Origin: Paenibacillus sp. FSL H8-0079
Lineage (GTDB): Bacteria; Bacillota; Bacilli; Paenibacillales; Paenibacillaceae
Assembly: GCF_037991315.1 (NCBI RefSeq)
Contig: NZ_CP150300.1
Location: 4,278,001-4,342,000, forward strand
Reading direction: 5' to 3'
Length of the DNA stretch: 64,000 nt
In this document: positions 1-8,652 of the stretch, one piece after another
How the letters are laid out: each line of letters starts with the position of its first letter
Position numbering within the stretch: the stretch's first letter is position 1
The notes under the pieces: generated by a model
Database searches by the model: none
What the model was told of the DNA's origin: nothing
Seen by the model: the letters and a program-made list of their open reading frames with translations, nothing else
Program-made: the position numbers and the translations under genes

Positions 1-182
1 GGCTGTACTTGCGGAGCAGCAATCATTTGCGGTTGCACAGCAGCTGCTTGAACATACTCCGTTTTGCCCGGTTTGCGGATCGATAACCGTGATCCTTCAT
101 TTTCAATTTCCAACTCTTGAACGGAACTTTCATCTACCAGTTTGATCAGTTCTTTGATCTCACTCAATTTAAACATTTCCAT
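1..182 (-). CDS. accB: Biotin carboxyl carrier protein of acetyl-CoA carboxylase, N-terminal part (cut by window edge)
   Basis: The first about 60 residues are present, beginning MEMFKLSEIKELIKLVDES, the usual AccB amino terminus, followed by the start of the Ala/Pro/Gln-rich linker. The biotinyl domain with its lysine lies outside the window. The chosen ATG at 182 has an AAGGAG box 7 bases upstream; a second ATG two codons later is the start used in many homologues. AccB carries biotin between the biotin carboxylase and carboxyltransferase of acetyl-CoA carboxylase in fatty-acid synthesis. It lies just downstream of spoIIIAH, as in B. subtilis, where accB-accC follow the spoIIIA operon. Confidence 0.9.
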   Translation of the reverse strand, partial: MEMFKLSEIKELIKLVDESSVQELEIENEGSRLSIRKPGKTEYVQAAAVQPQMIAAPQVQ

Positions 183-315
183 TATTCACTCCTTCGGCAT
201 CATGCCAGTCTCACTAGGACGGTCATATGGCTTTATGTATTATATCATAATCGTTAAAAATGGAAAGAGCCCGAGAGTACAACCAGCTCCCGGGACTGCA
301 TTTCCATGATTTGAA

Positions 316-1146
316 TTACTGTTCTGTAACGTATTGAACACTGATTTTATTCTGGGAAACAGCCAATTCTTTCATCACCAGATCCACAATGGATACCGCC
401 TGTTTTACATCCAGTTTGTCACTGAGGACCACGACTTTATACTTGTCGGCATCTTCTTGAACGATCGCATTAGCGAACTGTTGAGAGAGTGTCTCCTCAA
501 TGCCAGTGATTTTAGCTTCTTTTTCTTCCAGTGTACGGAGTTGCTCCGTTGCTTTCGCATTCTCCTCTGGCGTTTTGCTCAGATCACCTGCCACAGTCAT
601 CAGTTCCTCATACTTACGATTGTTGCTTTCCTCACGTTGCCACTGGTAGTTCTGGAACTGGCTGCTCGCAGATGCTGTCGTATTCTGCTCTTCCATTTCC
701 TTGAGGACTTCCTCGTCCGTCTTCGTTGCAGTGCCTTCTGTCTGACCTTCCGTCTCTGGTGTGGTTGCTGCACCTTTGTCGGTTGCTTTGTCAGCTTCTT
801 TTCCTGCTTCACCCTTATTCTCGCCTGGTTCGACAGCAGGTGTTTTCTCTGTATTTCCAGTTTCTTTACCTTCCGTAGCCACCGGATCTTCAGCAGTGCC
901 AGCCGCACTTGGATCACTTTCAACTTCGCCGCTATTCACCACTTCATTCACAACCAAACCTTCTGTAGGATCAAGAATGCCTGCTGTCTCCTTTGCTTCC
1001 CCTTGCTTGATTCCATCAACTTGCTGACTATCAGCCACCGGCGCATTGACTGGACCAGAATCCTCAGTGAACAGATAATACGCGGACAAAATGACCATCA
1101 GACTCAGCATGGAAACGAGCCATACCGTTTGACGTTTGTTATTCAT
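316..1146 (-). CDS. spoIIIAH: Stage III sporulation protein AH
   Basis: Mother-cell component of the SpoIIIA-SpoIIQ channel that crosses the intermembrane space of the engulfed forespore; in the family SpoIIIAH binds SpoIIQ and builds a ring. One N-terminal membrane segment is visible at about residues 8-27. It is followed by an acidic Glu/Thr/Ala/Lys-rich linker to about residue 150, then the YscJ/FliF-like ring-building domain to the C terminus. At 276 residues it is longer than the about 218-residue B. subtilis protein, and the extra length is in the low-complexity linker. A GAGGAGG box precedes the ATG. It is the last gene of the spoIIIA operon, 65 bases after spoIIIAG. Confidence 0.93.
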   Translation of the reverse strand: MNNKRQTVWLVSMLSLMVILSAYYLFTEDSGPVNAPVADSQQVDGIKQGEAKETAGILDPTEGLVVNEVVNSGEVESDPSAAGTAEDPVATEGKETGNTEKTPAVEPGENKGEAGKEADKATDKGAATTPETEGQTEGTATKTDEEVLKEMEEQNTTASASSQFQNYQWQREESNNRKYEELMTVAGDLSKTPEENAKATEQLRTLEEKEAKITGIEETLSQQFANAIVQEDADKYKVVVLSDKLDVKQAVSIVDLVMKELAVSQNKISVQYVTEQ

Positions 1147-1211
1147 TAGAACTTCCTCCTCAAATTGGCTTCAATCTATGAGAATTGAATCTTGTGATTC
1201 AACTAACCAAA

Positions 1212-1850
1212 TTAGTCTTGTTTGCGCGGTACAACCGAGATTCGGTAGGCTGCCACATTCAGTCCTTTTTCCACAGCATCGGTTATCAGGTCCTTTACAA
1301 CCTTGTTCTCTGCACCTCTCGCAACCACAAGCACACCACGGATCTGCGGTTTGAGCTTTTTGGTCACTATCGGTGTCTGATCCCCTGATATTTCGTACGT
1401 AATAATCTCGCCATCGCGGGTATATTGCGTCATATGTCGCTTGCCCCCGTTAGCATCCGTTTCTTCGGTAAGTTGCTGAGAATCCTTCACATTCCGCTGA
1501 ACGACCAGTTCCTCTGTGGAATCCACGGTAACCATTACATCGACCGTTCCCACACCAACAATGTTTTCCAGCACACCTTTGATTTTGTCCTCAAATGCCA
1601 TTTCGATTGCCTGAAAAGGGTTCTGATCCATCGGATCACTCTGTATGGATGCCATGGATGTTGCCGGGTCCGGTGGTTCCCGACCGATATTTTCGGAATC
1701 AATTTTTTTGACATTGACGAAGGAATTGAACAGCATGATTCCCACCCCGATCAAACCGAGGATAATCAGCCAACGAAAGGTTTGGCTCCGCCTTGCCCCG
1801 CCTTCTCCGCCACCCATCCAGGTTTCCATCTTTTTGAACCATTGTTTCAT
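1212..1850 (-). CDS. spoIIIAG: Stage III sporulation protein AG
   Basis: Ring-forming mother-cell component of the sporulation feeding-tube complex, in which family members assemble a large secretin-like ring. The 212-residue protein has a cytoplasmic N terminus, one membrane helix at about residues 27-46 (LIILGLIGVGIMLFNSF) and an extracytoplasmic ring-building domain at about 90-212 containing VGVGTVDVMVTVDSTEE. A GGAGGG box precedes the ATG. It sits 15 bases after spoIIIAF within the operon. Expression is expected in the mother cell under sigma-E, which is family knowledge rather than something the sequence shows here. Confidence 0.93.
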   Translation of the reverse strand: MKQWFKKMETWMGGGEGGARRSQTFRWLIILGLIGVGIMLFNSFVNVKKIDSENIGREPPDPATSMASIQSDPMDQNPFQAIEMAFEDKIKGVLENIVGVGTVDVMVTVDSTEELVVQRNVKDSQQLTEETDANGGKRHMTQYTRDGEIITYEISGDQTPIVTKKLKPQIRGVLVVARGAENKVVKDLITDAVEKGLNVAAYRISVVPRKQD

Positions 1851-1865
1851 CGGACACCCTCCTTC

Positions 1866-2696
1866 TCAGAGCACTTCAGCACTTTTCGGTTCTTTCACTT
1901 GAACTTTGTTCGCATCAACATCCCACTTTTCAGTCAACAATGTAATAATCTGCACCGCATGTTCAGACCTTGCGGATGTCTCACCTTGCTGCTTCGTCTC
2001 ATCCGCCTGATCTCGTATAACGGGTTCGGAAGACGCTTCATTTCCATCATGTTGACTTTTACTCACATCAACCTGTACATCAGGCACTTCTATCTGACCA
2101 ATCTGGATGGGCTGCTGTGTTTGCTGCGATTCATTCTTCTCTGACTCTGTATCTGTTCCGAATATGGGCTGTGTATTTGCAACAACTTCTTGCTGGCTTG
2201 ATTTCACTTCTCCTCCTGCATTCTCTCCCGCCATCTCGACCACTACACGCTGGATCACAGGTAATTCGACTGACGAGGCGGCTTCCATTTCCGTTTCATA
2301 TTTACTCATTGCCAGCTGTACCTCTACGGACCGAACCTTCGCTCCTGTTGTTTCTTCAATCTGGCCTTTCATGACATTAGCCAGTTCTTTAGCTGTCCAT
2401 TGCAGCGATTGTTCCTGTTCGCCCGCTTGCAGTCGCTTACCCTGAGCCAGAATCTGTTCGAGCGTTGCATTTCCATCCGAGGGAGCATCCATTGCCGTCA
2501 TTGCTCGTTTCAGTTCCCCAACCGGATCACTTCTGAGCAGCTTTGTTATCGGTGATAAAAGGGTTAGCAGAATGAGAAGGCTCAGCACAAGCTTCACATA
2601 ACGTTCCATGGATCGATTGGGCAACAACATATCCACGAACGTCGCCAGTAGAACGATCATAATCAATTCCTGGAGCCAGTTGCTCAGCCACCCCAT
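1866..2696 (-). CDS. spoIIIAF: Stage III sporulation protein AF
   Basis: Membrane component of the SpoIIIA channel with a YscJ/FliF-like domain. The N terminus MGWLSNWLQELIMIVLL starts two membrane helices (about residues 8-27 and 36-55) separated by the conserved DMLLPNRSMERYVK turn. The remainder is an extracytoplasmic, Gln/Glu-rich region. I chose the ATG at 2696 because an AAAGGGG box lies 9 bases upstream and the alignment with B. subtilis SpoIIIAF begins here. The frame stays open to 2723, but the upstream ATGs lack spacing to a ribosome-binding site. The soluble part (about 220 residues) is longer than in B. subtilis. Confidence 0.9.
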   Translation of the reverse strand: MGWLSNWLQELIMIVLLATFVDMLLPNRSMERYVKLVLSLLILLTLLSPITKLLRSDPVGELKRAMTAMDAPSDGNATLEQILAQGKRLQAGEQEQSLQWTAKELANVMKGQIEETTGAKVRSVEVQLAMSKYETEMEAASSVELPVIQRVVVEMAGENAGGEVKSSQQEVVANTQPIFGTDTESEKNESQQTQQPIQIGQIEVPDVQVDVSKSQHDGNEASSEPVIRDQADETKQQGETSARSEHAVQIITLLTEKWDVDANKVQVKEPKSAEVL

Positions 2697-2727
2697 CCTT
2701 TCCATCCCCTTTCTTGACAACATACAT

Positions 2728-3918
2728 TCAGCGCATCATTACAGTCAGATTCCCCGCAGTCAGCAGGATGGTGATCGCCAAGAAAAACATCAGCCCGACG
2801 GCTGCCAGCGCCGCAAATACGTAGATCATGCTCTTGCCAATGGCCTGCAGACATCCTACGATCGGGGTGTCTCCGAGCGGTTGCATAATGGCACCAGTAA
2901 CGTTGTATATCAGGGCAAGAGCCAGGATCTTGAGTGCCGGAAAGGCACATAGAAACAGAATGATGATCACTCCAGTGAGTCCAATTGCATTTTTGACAAG
3001 TAAAGAAGCTGTAATTACCGTATCCGTCGCATCCGCAAATGTTCTGCCTACAACTGGGACAAAGTTGCCTGCGATGTATTTGGCGGCCTTCAGGCTGACT
3101 CCATCCGCTACGGAGCCCGATGCTCCCTGAACCGAGATTACGCCCAGAAACATCGTCAGCAAGATACCCAGCAGCGCCACGCTAATATTGCGCAGGAGGT
3201 CTGCCAGCTGTGTCAGCTTGTACTTGTCAGATAATGAACTGACGAGATGCAGTACAGCTGAGAAAAAGAGTAGCGGGAATACCAGCATGTGAATCAATGT
3301 ACTCACCAGATGGATCATGAAAATGATGAGTGGATGAGTCACAGAGACGGTGATGACGTTACCCATGGACGCGAGCAGTGTGAATAACAAGGGAACCATC
3401 GCCATCATGAAGTTGATCATGCCCGTTATGGCATCCTTGGCGTATCCTATCGCCACACTGAAGCTGTTGATCGCAATGATGATGATGACCATATAACAGA
3501 TGGAATAGGCAATTTTGCTAATATTATTTTTCTCAAATGCGGTCTGAAGGGTCTCCAGAATCATGCTCAGTACGCTTAACATCACAATTGTGACCAGAAG
3601 CTTGCCGTTATATAAAATTTCATGCAGCATGAAGGTTCCTATGGCTACAAATACCGATTTCAGGCTGAACCCTTCATTGCCGGGGATTAACATATCCATG
3701 AAGGAAGGGGTCTTCCCATCCGGGAAGAAACCACCGTATTGTTGCATCAGTTGATCCCAGTATTTCTCCACCTGATCCTTGGGAAGCTGATCGGCCTGCT
3801 GCTCCATCCACTCACCGGAAGGCGAGGTTGCAGTAACCTGTCCCAGGATACCAAACAGAAAACAGAGCATCAGCACAACCGTAAGGCGCCACTGCGGCTT
3901 ATGATGCATTGATTTCAT
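2728..3918 (-). CDS. spoIIIAE: Stage III sporulation protein AE
   Basis: Multispanning membrane protein of the SpoIIIA complex. It has a cleavable-type signal sequence at about residues 10-30, a short extracytoplasmic segment (GEWMEQQADQLPKDQVEKYW) and then roughly seven to eight hydrophobic helices to the C terminus. Length (396) matches the family. It ends ATGATGCGCTGA immediately before the spoIIIAF start region. In B. subtilis it is needed for activation of sigma-G in the forespore; that role is inferred by homology. Confidence 0.93.
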   Translation of the reverse strand: MKSMHHKPQWRLTVVLMLCFLFGILGQVTATSPSGEWMEQQADQLPKDQVEKYWDQLMQQYGGFFPDGKTPSFMDMLIPGNEGFSLKSVFVAIGTFMLHEILYNGKLLVTIVMLSVLSMILETLQTAFEKNNISKIAYSICYMVIIIIAINSFSVAIGYAKDAITGMINFMMAMVPLLFTLLASMGNVITVSVTHPLIIFMIHLVSTLIHMLVFPLLFFSAVLHLVSSLSDKYKLTQLADLLRNISVALLGILLTMFLGVISVQGASGSVADGVSLKAAKYIAGNFVPVVGRTFADATDTVITASLLVKNAIGLTGVIIILFLCAFPALKILALALIYNVTGAIMQPLGDTPIVGCLQAIGKSMIYVFAALAAVGLMFFLAITILLTAGNLTVMMR

Positions 3919-3938
3919 ATGAAGTCCGCACGCCCTTT

Positions 3939-4328
3939 CTACACCGGCATCAGCTTCATGACGGTTTCGATAATAATGCTGATGATCGGTATAGCAAGTA
4001 CAAGGATCAGTACCTTACCAGCCAGTTCGATTTTGGAAGCAATGCTTTCCTGGCCTGCATCCCTTACAATCTGTGCACCAAATTCAGCAATGTACGCTAT
4101 GCCAATAATTTTCAGCACCGTTTTCAGATAAATACTCTCCATGCCTGAATTCTCAGCAAGCCGCTTCAACACCTCGATGACTGCACCGATCTTGCCAATC
4201 AACAACATGAAGATGACGATGCCAGTCGCGGCAGCAATCAGAAAGGCAAACATCGGCTTCTGTTCCTTAATGACCAGAATGAGCACTGTTGCGATGAGCG
4301 CCAAACCTACAACTTGTATAATTTCCAC
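3939..4328 (-). CDS. spoIIIAD: Stage III sporulation protein AD
   Basis: Small integral membrane protein (129 residues, the usual family length) with four hydrophobic segments, starting MEIIQVVGLALIATVLILV. It contains the conserved IAEFGAQIVRDAGQESIASK loop. SpoIIIAC and SpoIIIAD are related small membrane proteins proposed to work with SpoIIIAE at the base of the channel. It is separated from spoIIIAE by 20 bases and from spoIIIAC by 32 bases, so all are probably co-transcribed. Confidence 0.93.
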   Translation of the reverse strand: MEIIQVVGLALIATVLILVIKEQKPMFAFLIAAATGIVIFMLLIGKIGAVIEVLKRLAENSGMESIYLKTVLKIIGIAYIAEFGAQIVRDAGQESIASKIELAGKVLILVLAIPIISIIIETVMKLMPV

Positions 4329-4360
4329 AGGTCACCACCATCCGGCTTCATGACCGTTTT

Positions 4361-4564
4361 TCATTGAAAAAGAAATATCGATTTGATCTCTTGTAGCAGG
4401 CTGTCCAGCATCCGGACCACCATGAACAAAACAACGACAAATCCGATTACGGTCACCCAGTGAGCCATATCTTCCTTTCCCATTTGTTTCAGTACCGTGT
4501 GAATCATGGCAATAATGATTCCGATACCCGCAATTTGAAAGATTGCGTTCACTTCTAGATTCAT
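4361..4564 (-). CDS. spoIIIAC: Stage III sporulation protein AC
   Basis: A 67-residue protein with two membrane helices (FQIAGIGIIIAMIHTVLKQM and VTVIGFVVVLFMVVRML), the standard size and topology of SpoIIIAC. It is the smallest member of the SpoIIIA channel operon. The start MNLEVNAIFQIAG matches the family. Confidence 0.93.
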   Translation of the reverse strand: MNLEVNAIFQIAGIGIIIAMIHTVLKQMGKEDMAHWVTVIGFVVVLFMVVRMLDSLLQEIKSIFLFQ

Positions 4565-4593
4565 GACCTTGGCACCTCACTATCCCGGCTATT

Positions 4594-5112
4594 TCAGAAG
4601 ATCAGAATGACGATTAACGCTCCGACAAGCATCCCGAGGCTTCGGCTCATTCGTTCATATTTCATTTGATCGGCCTGGGCCCGGGATTCCTCATGCATTA
4701 GTTGTTGAATGGCTAACGATATATGTTTGGTCTGATCCTGACGGTCACTTGTGCCAAGGCTGAAGCTTAATTGCAGCATCACTTCCCGCTCGTCAGCCTT
4801 CATGGCCGATCTTCCCCAAGCCAGATCTACACCGGACTGCAGACTTTCCCGGGCAGTGAGTCCATGAGGAGGTTCCATCTGTGTGGCTGCATGAAGGAAA
4901 AGCGTCTTTACAGGTTCTTTGGTCTGTGCTCCCATCTTGCCCATGGCATCGGGAAGGGGAGTGAGCCCATAATTAATCTCTGTCATTAGTCGCTGGAGGG
5001 CTGCAATGAGTTCTCGCAACTGTCTCGGTCTTAATGCATATTGTCTGGCCTTGTAAAAACCGGCGAGGGTGCTGGCTAGCAGAATGATTACCGCACCAAA
5101 CATGTTAACCAA
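4594..5112 (-). CDS. spoIIIAB: Stage III sporulation protein AB
   Basis: Resembles GspF/T2SS inner-membrane platform proteins. It has an N-terminal membrane helix, a helical cytoplasmic domain and a C-terminal helix (LGMLVGALIVILIF). The open frame extends to 5160, but I place the start at the TTG at 5110-5112, giving MVNMFGAVIILLAS. An AGGAGG box lies 7 bases upstream and the resulting length (172) matches the family. This start overlaps the spoIIIAA stop by 8 bases, indicating translational coupling. The ATG three codons later is an alternative. Confidence 0.88.
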   Translation of the reverse strand: MVNMFGAVIILLASTLAGFYKARQYALRPRQLRELIAALQRLMTEINYGLTPLPDAMGKMGAQTKEPVKTLFLHAATQMEPPHGLTARESLQSGVDLAWGRSAMKADEREVMLQLSFSLGTSDRQDQTKHISLAIQQLMHEESRAQADQMKYERMSRSLGMLVGALIVILIF

Positions 5113-6112
5113 AGGCTTCACCTCCTGCCCCGGTCTGCTGCAACACACGCATTTTGCCATCAGCCAGCCGAAAGGTCATGCCTCGGCTCGTCCGTTGCAG
5201 TTGTACATACCGTTGAAACATCTGCTCCGCAATTAAGGTTCTGAGCGCGGGTCTGGCCGACAGCTCCGACAGGTCACGGCCATGAGCAGTCGCGATCACA
5301 GAGACGCCTGCATGCAGGGCTTCCATTACCGCCTCAGCATCCTCCGGACGACCAATCTCGTCCACAATCAGGACATCGGGCGACATGGAGCGGAGCATCA
5401 TCATCATGCCCTCAGCCTTCGGACAACCGTCCATCACATCTGTTCTTGGGCCCACGTCGAATCCAGGTACTCCTTTGTAGCTACCGGCGATTTCGGACCT
5501 TTCATCCACAATGCCCACTTTCAGACGCGGACGTATTCCCTGAAGCAGTTCACTGCCCCCCGTAAGCTTCGTCGTACCACTGCTAATCTGTCTCGCCAGA
5601 TCTCGCAGCAACGTCGTTTTTCCCTGTTGAGGCGGTGAAAGGATCAATGTATGGAAGACCTGTCCGCTCTTCATATCGAGAAGATAAGGAAGGATACGAT
5701 CAGCCACTCCATGTACCTCACGTGCTACCCGAACGTTAAATCCGTTGATGTCGCGTAGGTATTCTACACGTCCACCGCTTAGTACGGTTCGGCCAGCAAG
5801 TCCAATTCGATGTCCCCCGGGTATGGTGATGAACCCTTTACGCAGTTCCTCTTCCAATGTATAAAGTGAATGGTTACTGATCAGATCCAGCAACCTATGC
5901 GTCACTTCTTTCTGAGGAACATATGCTTCTTCCGGGTTCCCTGTCGGGCTACCTTGAGGTGTCAGGAAGTGGTATGTGTTGCCTGCATTTATCTCCAGGG
6001 GTCTGCCTTCACGAATACGTACTTCCTCCACTTGGTCCAATAGAGCGGGTGGCATTCTTCCGAGAATGGTGCGGATCGGTTCCGGAAAAAGTTCCTTCCA
6101 GTTCACCTTCAT
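5105..6112 (-). CDS. spoIIIAA: Stage III sporulation protein AA, ATPase
   Basis: Secretion-ATPase-like motor of the SpoIIIA complex, first gene of the operon. Walker A is SPPQQGKTT (about residues 159-167) and Walker B is VLIVDE (247-252). IVDERSEIAG (about 201-210) is also conserved in the family. Length 335 is close to the B. subtilis protein (307) with a slightly longer N terminus. A GGAGGAG box precedes the ATG. It is the only cytosolic nucleotide-binding member of the eight-gene cluster and is presumed to energise channel assembly or transport. Confidence 0.94.
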   Translation of the reverse strand: MKVNWKELFPEPIRTILGRMPPALLDQVEEVRIREGRPLEINAGNTYHFLTPQGSPTGNPEEAYVPQKEVTHRLLDLISNHSLYTLEEELRKGFITIPGGHRIGLAGRTVLSGGRVEYLRDINGFNVRVAREVHGVADRILPYLLDMKSGQVFHTLILSPPQQGKTTLLRDLARQISSGTTKLTGGSELLQGIRPRLKVGIVDERSEIAGSYKGVPGFDVGPRTDVMDGCPKAEGMMMMLRSMSPDVLIVDEIGRPEDAEAVMEALHAGVSVIATAHGRDLSELSARPALRTLIAEQMFQRYVQLQRTSRGMTFRLADGKMRVLQQTGAGGEAFG

Positions 6113-6374
6113 GAGTAGGCTCCTCCAACCTTGAGATCATATGGTTCACGCTTCTGGCGCTTGTTCATATCTCAAGTTTATGCCTGTACATTTAATTTAT
6201 GACGCTGAAATCTATCATTTCTTCAGAATACGGATGAGAGTTGAAACCATAGATCAACCTCCTGCTCTAGGCACCCGTCTAGATGTGCATGCATATGGTA
6301 ATTGCAGATAGGTAAGTTCCATTCCCGTTCAAATAGAACTACCGATCCCCAGATACAGAAAGGAGTTGTGGGGA

Positions 6375-7124
6375 GTGCGAGTTGATGTCGTAGGCAATGT
6401 GAATGAGTTACGCACCATTGATGTTGCAGGGCGTAGTGCGGTTGTCATTGATGTATTATGTACGACCAGTACAATTGTTACAGCCCTGGCATATGACGCT
6501 GCGGCTGTGATTGCCGTAGAGACGGTTCCACAAGCCAAGCAAATGGAAATGAAAGATTGCATTCGGGGCGGGGAGCGTTTTGACAAAAAAATTACTGGAT
6601 TCGAGGTGGGTAATTCCCCCTATGAATATATGACTGAAGACATTGCAGATAAAACCATCATATTAACTACAACCGATGGGACCCGGGCCTTGATCAAAGC
6701 TTCCAAGGCGAAACATGTACTCGCTGGATCATTTCTGAATGTGCAGGCTGTCGCAACAGTTCTATGCGAGCTGCAAAGAGATGTATTGCTGTTGTGTGCG
6801 GGGACACAGGATGAATTTGCACTGGAGGATGGCTTATGTGCTGGATGTATTATCGAAGAGCTACACCGACAATCCTATTCTCCCATTCAATTGAACGATC
6901 TCGGTATTGTACTTCATCAGGCGATATCCCAATGCCAGGACAGCATCCCGGATATGATGAGAATATCATCTGGTGGGCGAAGGCTTGAAAAGTTAGGCAG
7001 GGTTCATGATATTTCGTATTGCTCTCAGTTAAATCTGCTGGATTGTGTTCCCTTGATGGGAGAAGGGAACCGTATGGCGCCTTATCGTGGGATACGCGGG
7101 GAGAAGATATTCAAGTTGCTGTGA
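6375..7124 (+). CDS. comB: 2-phosphosulfolactate phosphatase family protein
   Basis: Member of the ComB family (2-phosphosulfolactate phosphatase, Mg-dependent). Visible family features are GRSAVVIDVLCTTSTIVTAL near the N terminus, LTTTDGTRAL in the middle and CAGTQDEFALEDGLCAG. I place the start at the GTG at 6375 (MRVDVVGNVNEL), 9 bases after AGGAG; the open frame begins at a TTG at 6366. The position after VIDVL is Cys, where I recall Arg being usual. The substrate in Firmicutes is uncertain because few make coenzyme M, so a related acidic phosphoester or sulfolactate is only a guess. It is divergent from spoIIIAA. Confidence 0.82.
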   Translation: MRVDVVGNVNELRTIDVAGRSAVVIDVLCTTSTIVTALAYDAAAVIAVETVPQAKQMEMKDCIRGGERFDKKITGFEVGNSPYEYMTEDIADKTIILTTTDGTRALIKASKAKHVLAGSFLNVQAVATVLCELQRDVLLLCAGTQDEFALEDGLCAGCIIEELHRQSYSPIQLNDLGIVLHQAISQCQDSIPDMMRISSGGRRLEKLGRVHDISYCSQLNLLDCVPLMGEGNRMAPYRGIRGEKIFKLL

Positions 7125-7140
7125 GAATGGCTATGAGAAA

Positions 7141-7183
7141 AACAAAAAGGTGCACTGCTGCCCGTTGGCAACAGTACACCTTT
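7141..7183 (-). terminator. Rho-independent terminator of lysC
   Basis: A 12-bp stem (one mismatch) pairs 7146-7157 with 7172-7183. On the minus strand it is followed by TTTTTGTTTTT. It lies 26 bases past the lysC stop and also faces the end of comB. Confidence 0.85.
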
Positions 7184-7208
7184 GCTAATTTAAATACACA
7201 GAAAATAC

Positions 7209-8462
7209 TTATCTGCGATCTTGAGGTCCGCCAATAACGGCTTGCTCAGCAGTGTCAAGATCATATGCTGTATGCAATGCCTTAATGACGTCATGCAGCT
7301 TATCTCCGTCAATGACACAAGATACTTTGATCTCGGAAGTACTCACCATCTTGATGCTCACGCCCTCAGCAGAAATGACTTTGAACATCTTGGCAGCTAC
7401 ACCTGGGTGACTAACCATGCCTGCGCCAACAATGGAGATTTTAACGAGGTTCTCTTCAGATGTGACTTCACGGTAAGGCAAGCGGCTGTGAAGGCCTTCA
7501 ATGACACGCAATGCGTCCTCACGATCAGACAGAGCAACAGAGAACGAGAAGTCCGCTTTGCCATCCATCACTCCGCTCTGAACGATAATGTCCACATCCA
7601 GCTGATTGGATGCAAGCGCACCAAATACTTCAGCCAGAACTCCTGGTACATCCGGCACACCCAAAATACTGATGCGAGCCACATTTTTGTCATAGGCAAT
7701 ACCACTAACCACTACGCCTTGTTCCATTGCTGCTTCCTCCTTCACAACCGTTCCTTCATTATGGTTAAAGCTGGATCTTACAATTAAAGGTACACCGGAA
7801 TGCTTCGCGTACTCTACTGCACGCGGATGCAGCACCGCTGCTCCCAAATTAGCGAGTTCCAGCATTTCGTCATACGATATTTCCTTCAACTTACGCGCAA
7901 CCTTAACGATCCGCGGGTCTGTAGAATAGATTCCATCTACATCCGTATAGATCTCGCACGCATCCGCCTTAATGGCTGCGGCCAGCGCGACAGCTGTTGT
8001 ATCCGAACCACCACGACCCAGTGTTGTGATCTCGCCGTCTTCCGTCATGCCCTGGAAGCCTGCAACAATAACAATGTTGCCTTCAGCAAGCGCTGCATTC
8101 ACACGGTCGGGATGAATATCATGAATACGTGCTTTTCCGTGAACCGGCTCTGTGCGGAATCCCGCTTGCCAGCCCGTAAACGATACTGCCTTACGTCCAA
8201 GCGCTTGAATAGCCATCGATAACAAAGAAATCGAAATCTGTTCTCCTGTCGTTAAGAGCATATCCATCTCACGAGCAGGCAGTTCACTATTCAATTGTTT
8301 TGCCTGATCAATCAAATCATCTGTTGTATCCCCCATGGCCGAAACCACGACTACACATCGATGTCCTTCATCAGCTTTTTCTACAACACGTCCGGCTACA
8401 CGCTTCATGCGTTCAGTATCTCCGACCGAGCTGCCCCCAAATTTCATGACGTACAATGACAA
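7209..8462 (-). CDS. lysC: Aspartate kinase with tandem ACT domains
   Basis: Phosphorylates aspartate, the first step to lysine, diaminopimelate, threonine and methionine. The kinase domain has KFGGSSVGD at about residues 7-15 and GRGGSDTTAVALA at about 148-160. Two ACT regulatory domains fill residues from about 265 to the end (ISILGVPDVPG; VKISIVGAGMVSHPGVAAKM). Length 417 is typical of a combined alpha/beta-type Bacillus aspartokinase. The start is a TTG at 8462 (MSLYVMKFGG) after GGGAG. No lysine riboswitch is evident in the about 120 bases upstream. Feedback class (lysine versus lysine plus threonine) cannot be read from sequence alone. Confidence 0.93.
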   Translation of the reverse strand: MSLYVMKFGGSSVGDTERMKRVAGRVVEKADEGHRCVVVVSAMGDTTDDLIDQAKQLNSELPAREMDMLLTTGEQISISLLSMAIQALGRKAVSFTGWQAGFRTEPVHGKARIHDIHPDRVNAALAEGNIVIVAGFQGMTEDGEITTLGRGGSDTTAVALAAAIKADACEIYTDVDGIYSTDPRIVKVARKLKEISYDEMLELANLGAAVLHPRAVEYAKHSGVPLIVRSSFNHNEGTVVKEEAAMEQGVVVSGIAYDKNVARISILGVPDVPGVLAEVFGALASNQLDVDIIVQSGVMDGKADFSFSVALSDREDALRVIEGLHSRLPYREVTSEENLVKISIVGAGMVSHPGVAAKMFKVISAEGVSIKMVSTSEIKVSCVIDGDKLHDVIKALHTAYDLDTAEQAVIGGPQDRR

Positions 8463-8581
8463 CGCAAATCCACTCCCTACCTTGTGCAGTATGCATAATT
8501 GATGTCCATCGTCATTATTCTCTACGAGAAATGACTTTAACCCAGTATATTACGAAAGCGACTGATAGGCTAATCTTTTTT

Positions 8582-8617
8582 CGAAAAAACCCTCTGCCAA
8601 AGGAATGGCAAAGGGTT
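8582..8617 (-). terminator. Rho-independent terminator of efp
   Basis: A 12-bp stem pairs 8588-8599 with 8606-8617. On the minus strand it ends in GGGTTTTTTCG. It lies 36 bases beyond the efp stop. Confidence 0.88.
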
Positions 8618-8652
8618 GTTAATAACCTTTTTTAGCTTACAGACTGTGAAAG

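Noticed and set aside
334..1149. Long plus-strand frame of 271 codons opposite spoIIIAH
   Set aside because: Antisense shadow of spoIIIAH; Cys/Phe-rich composition, no ribosome-binding site, and the minus-strand gene is clear.
6194..6201. CATAAATT on the minus strand as a sigma-E -10 for spoIIIAA
   Set aside because: One mismatch to the -10 consensus but no convincing -35 at the right spacing, so not annotated.
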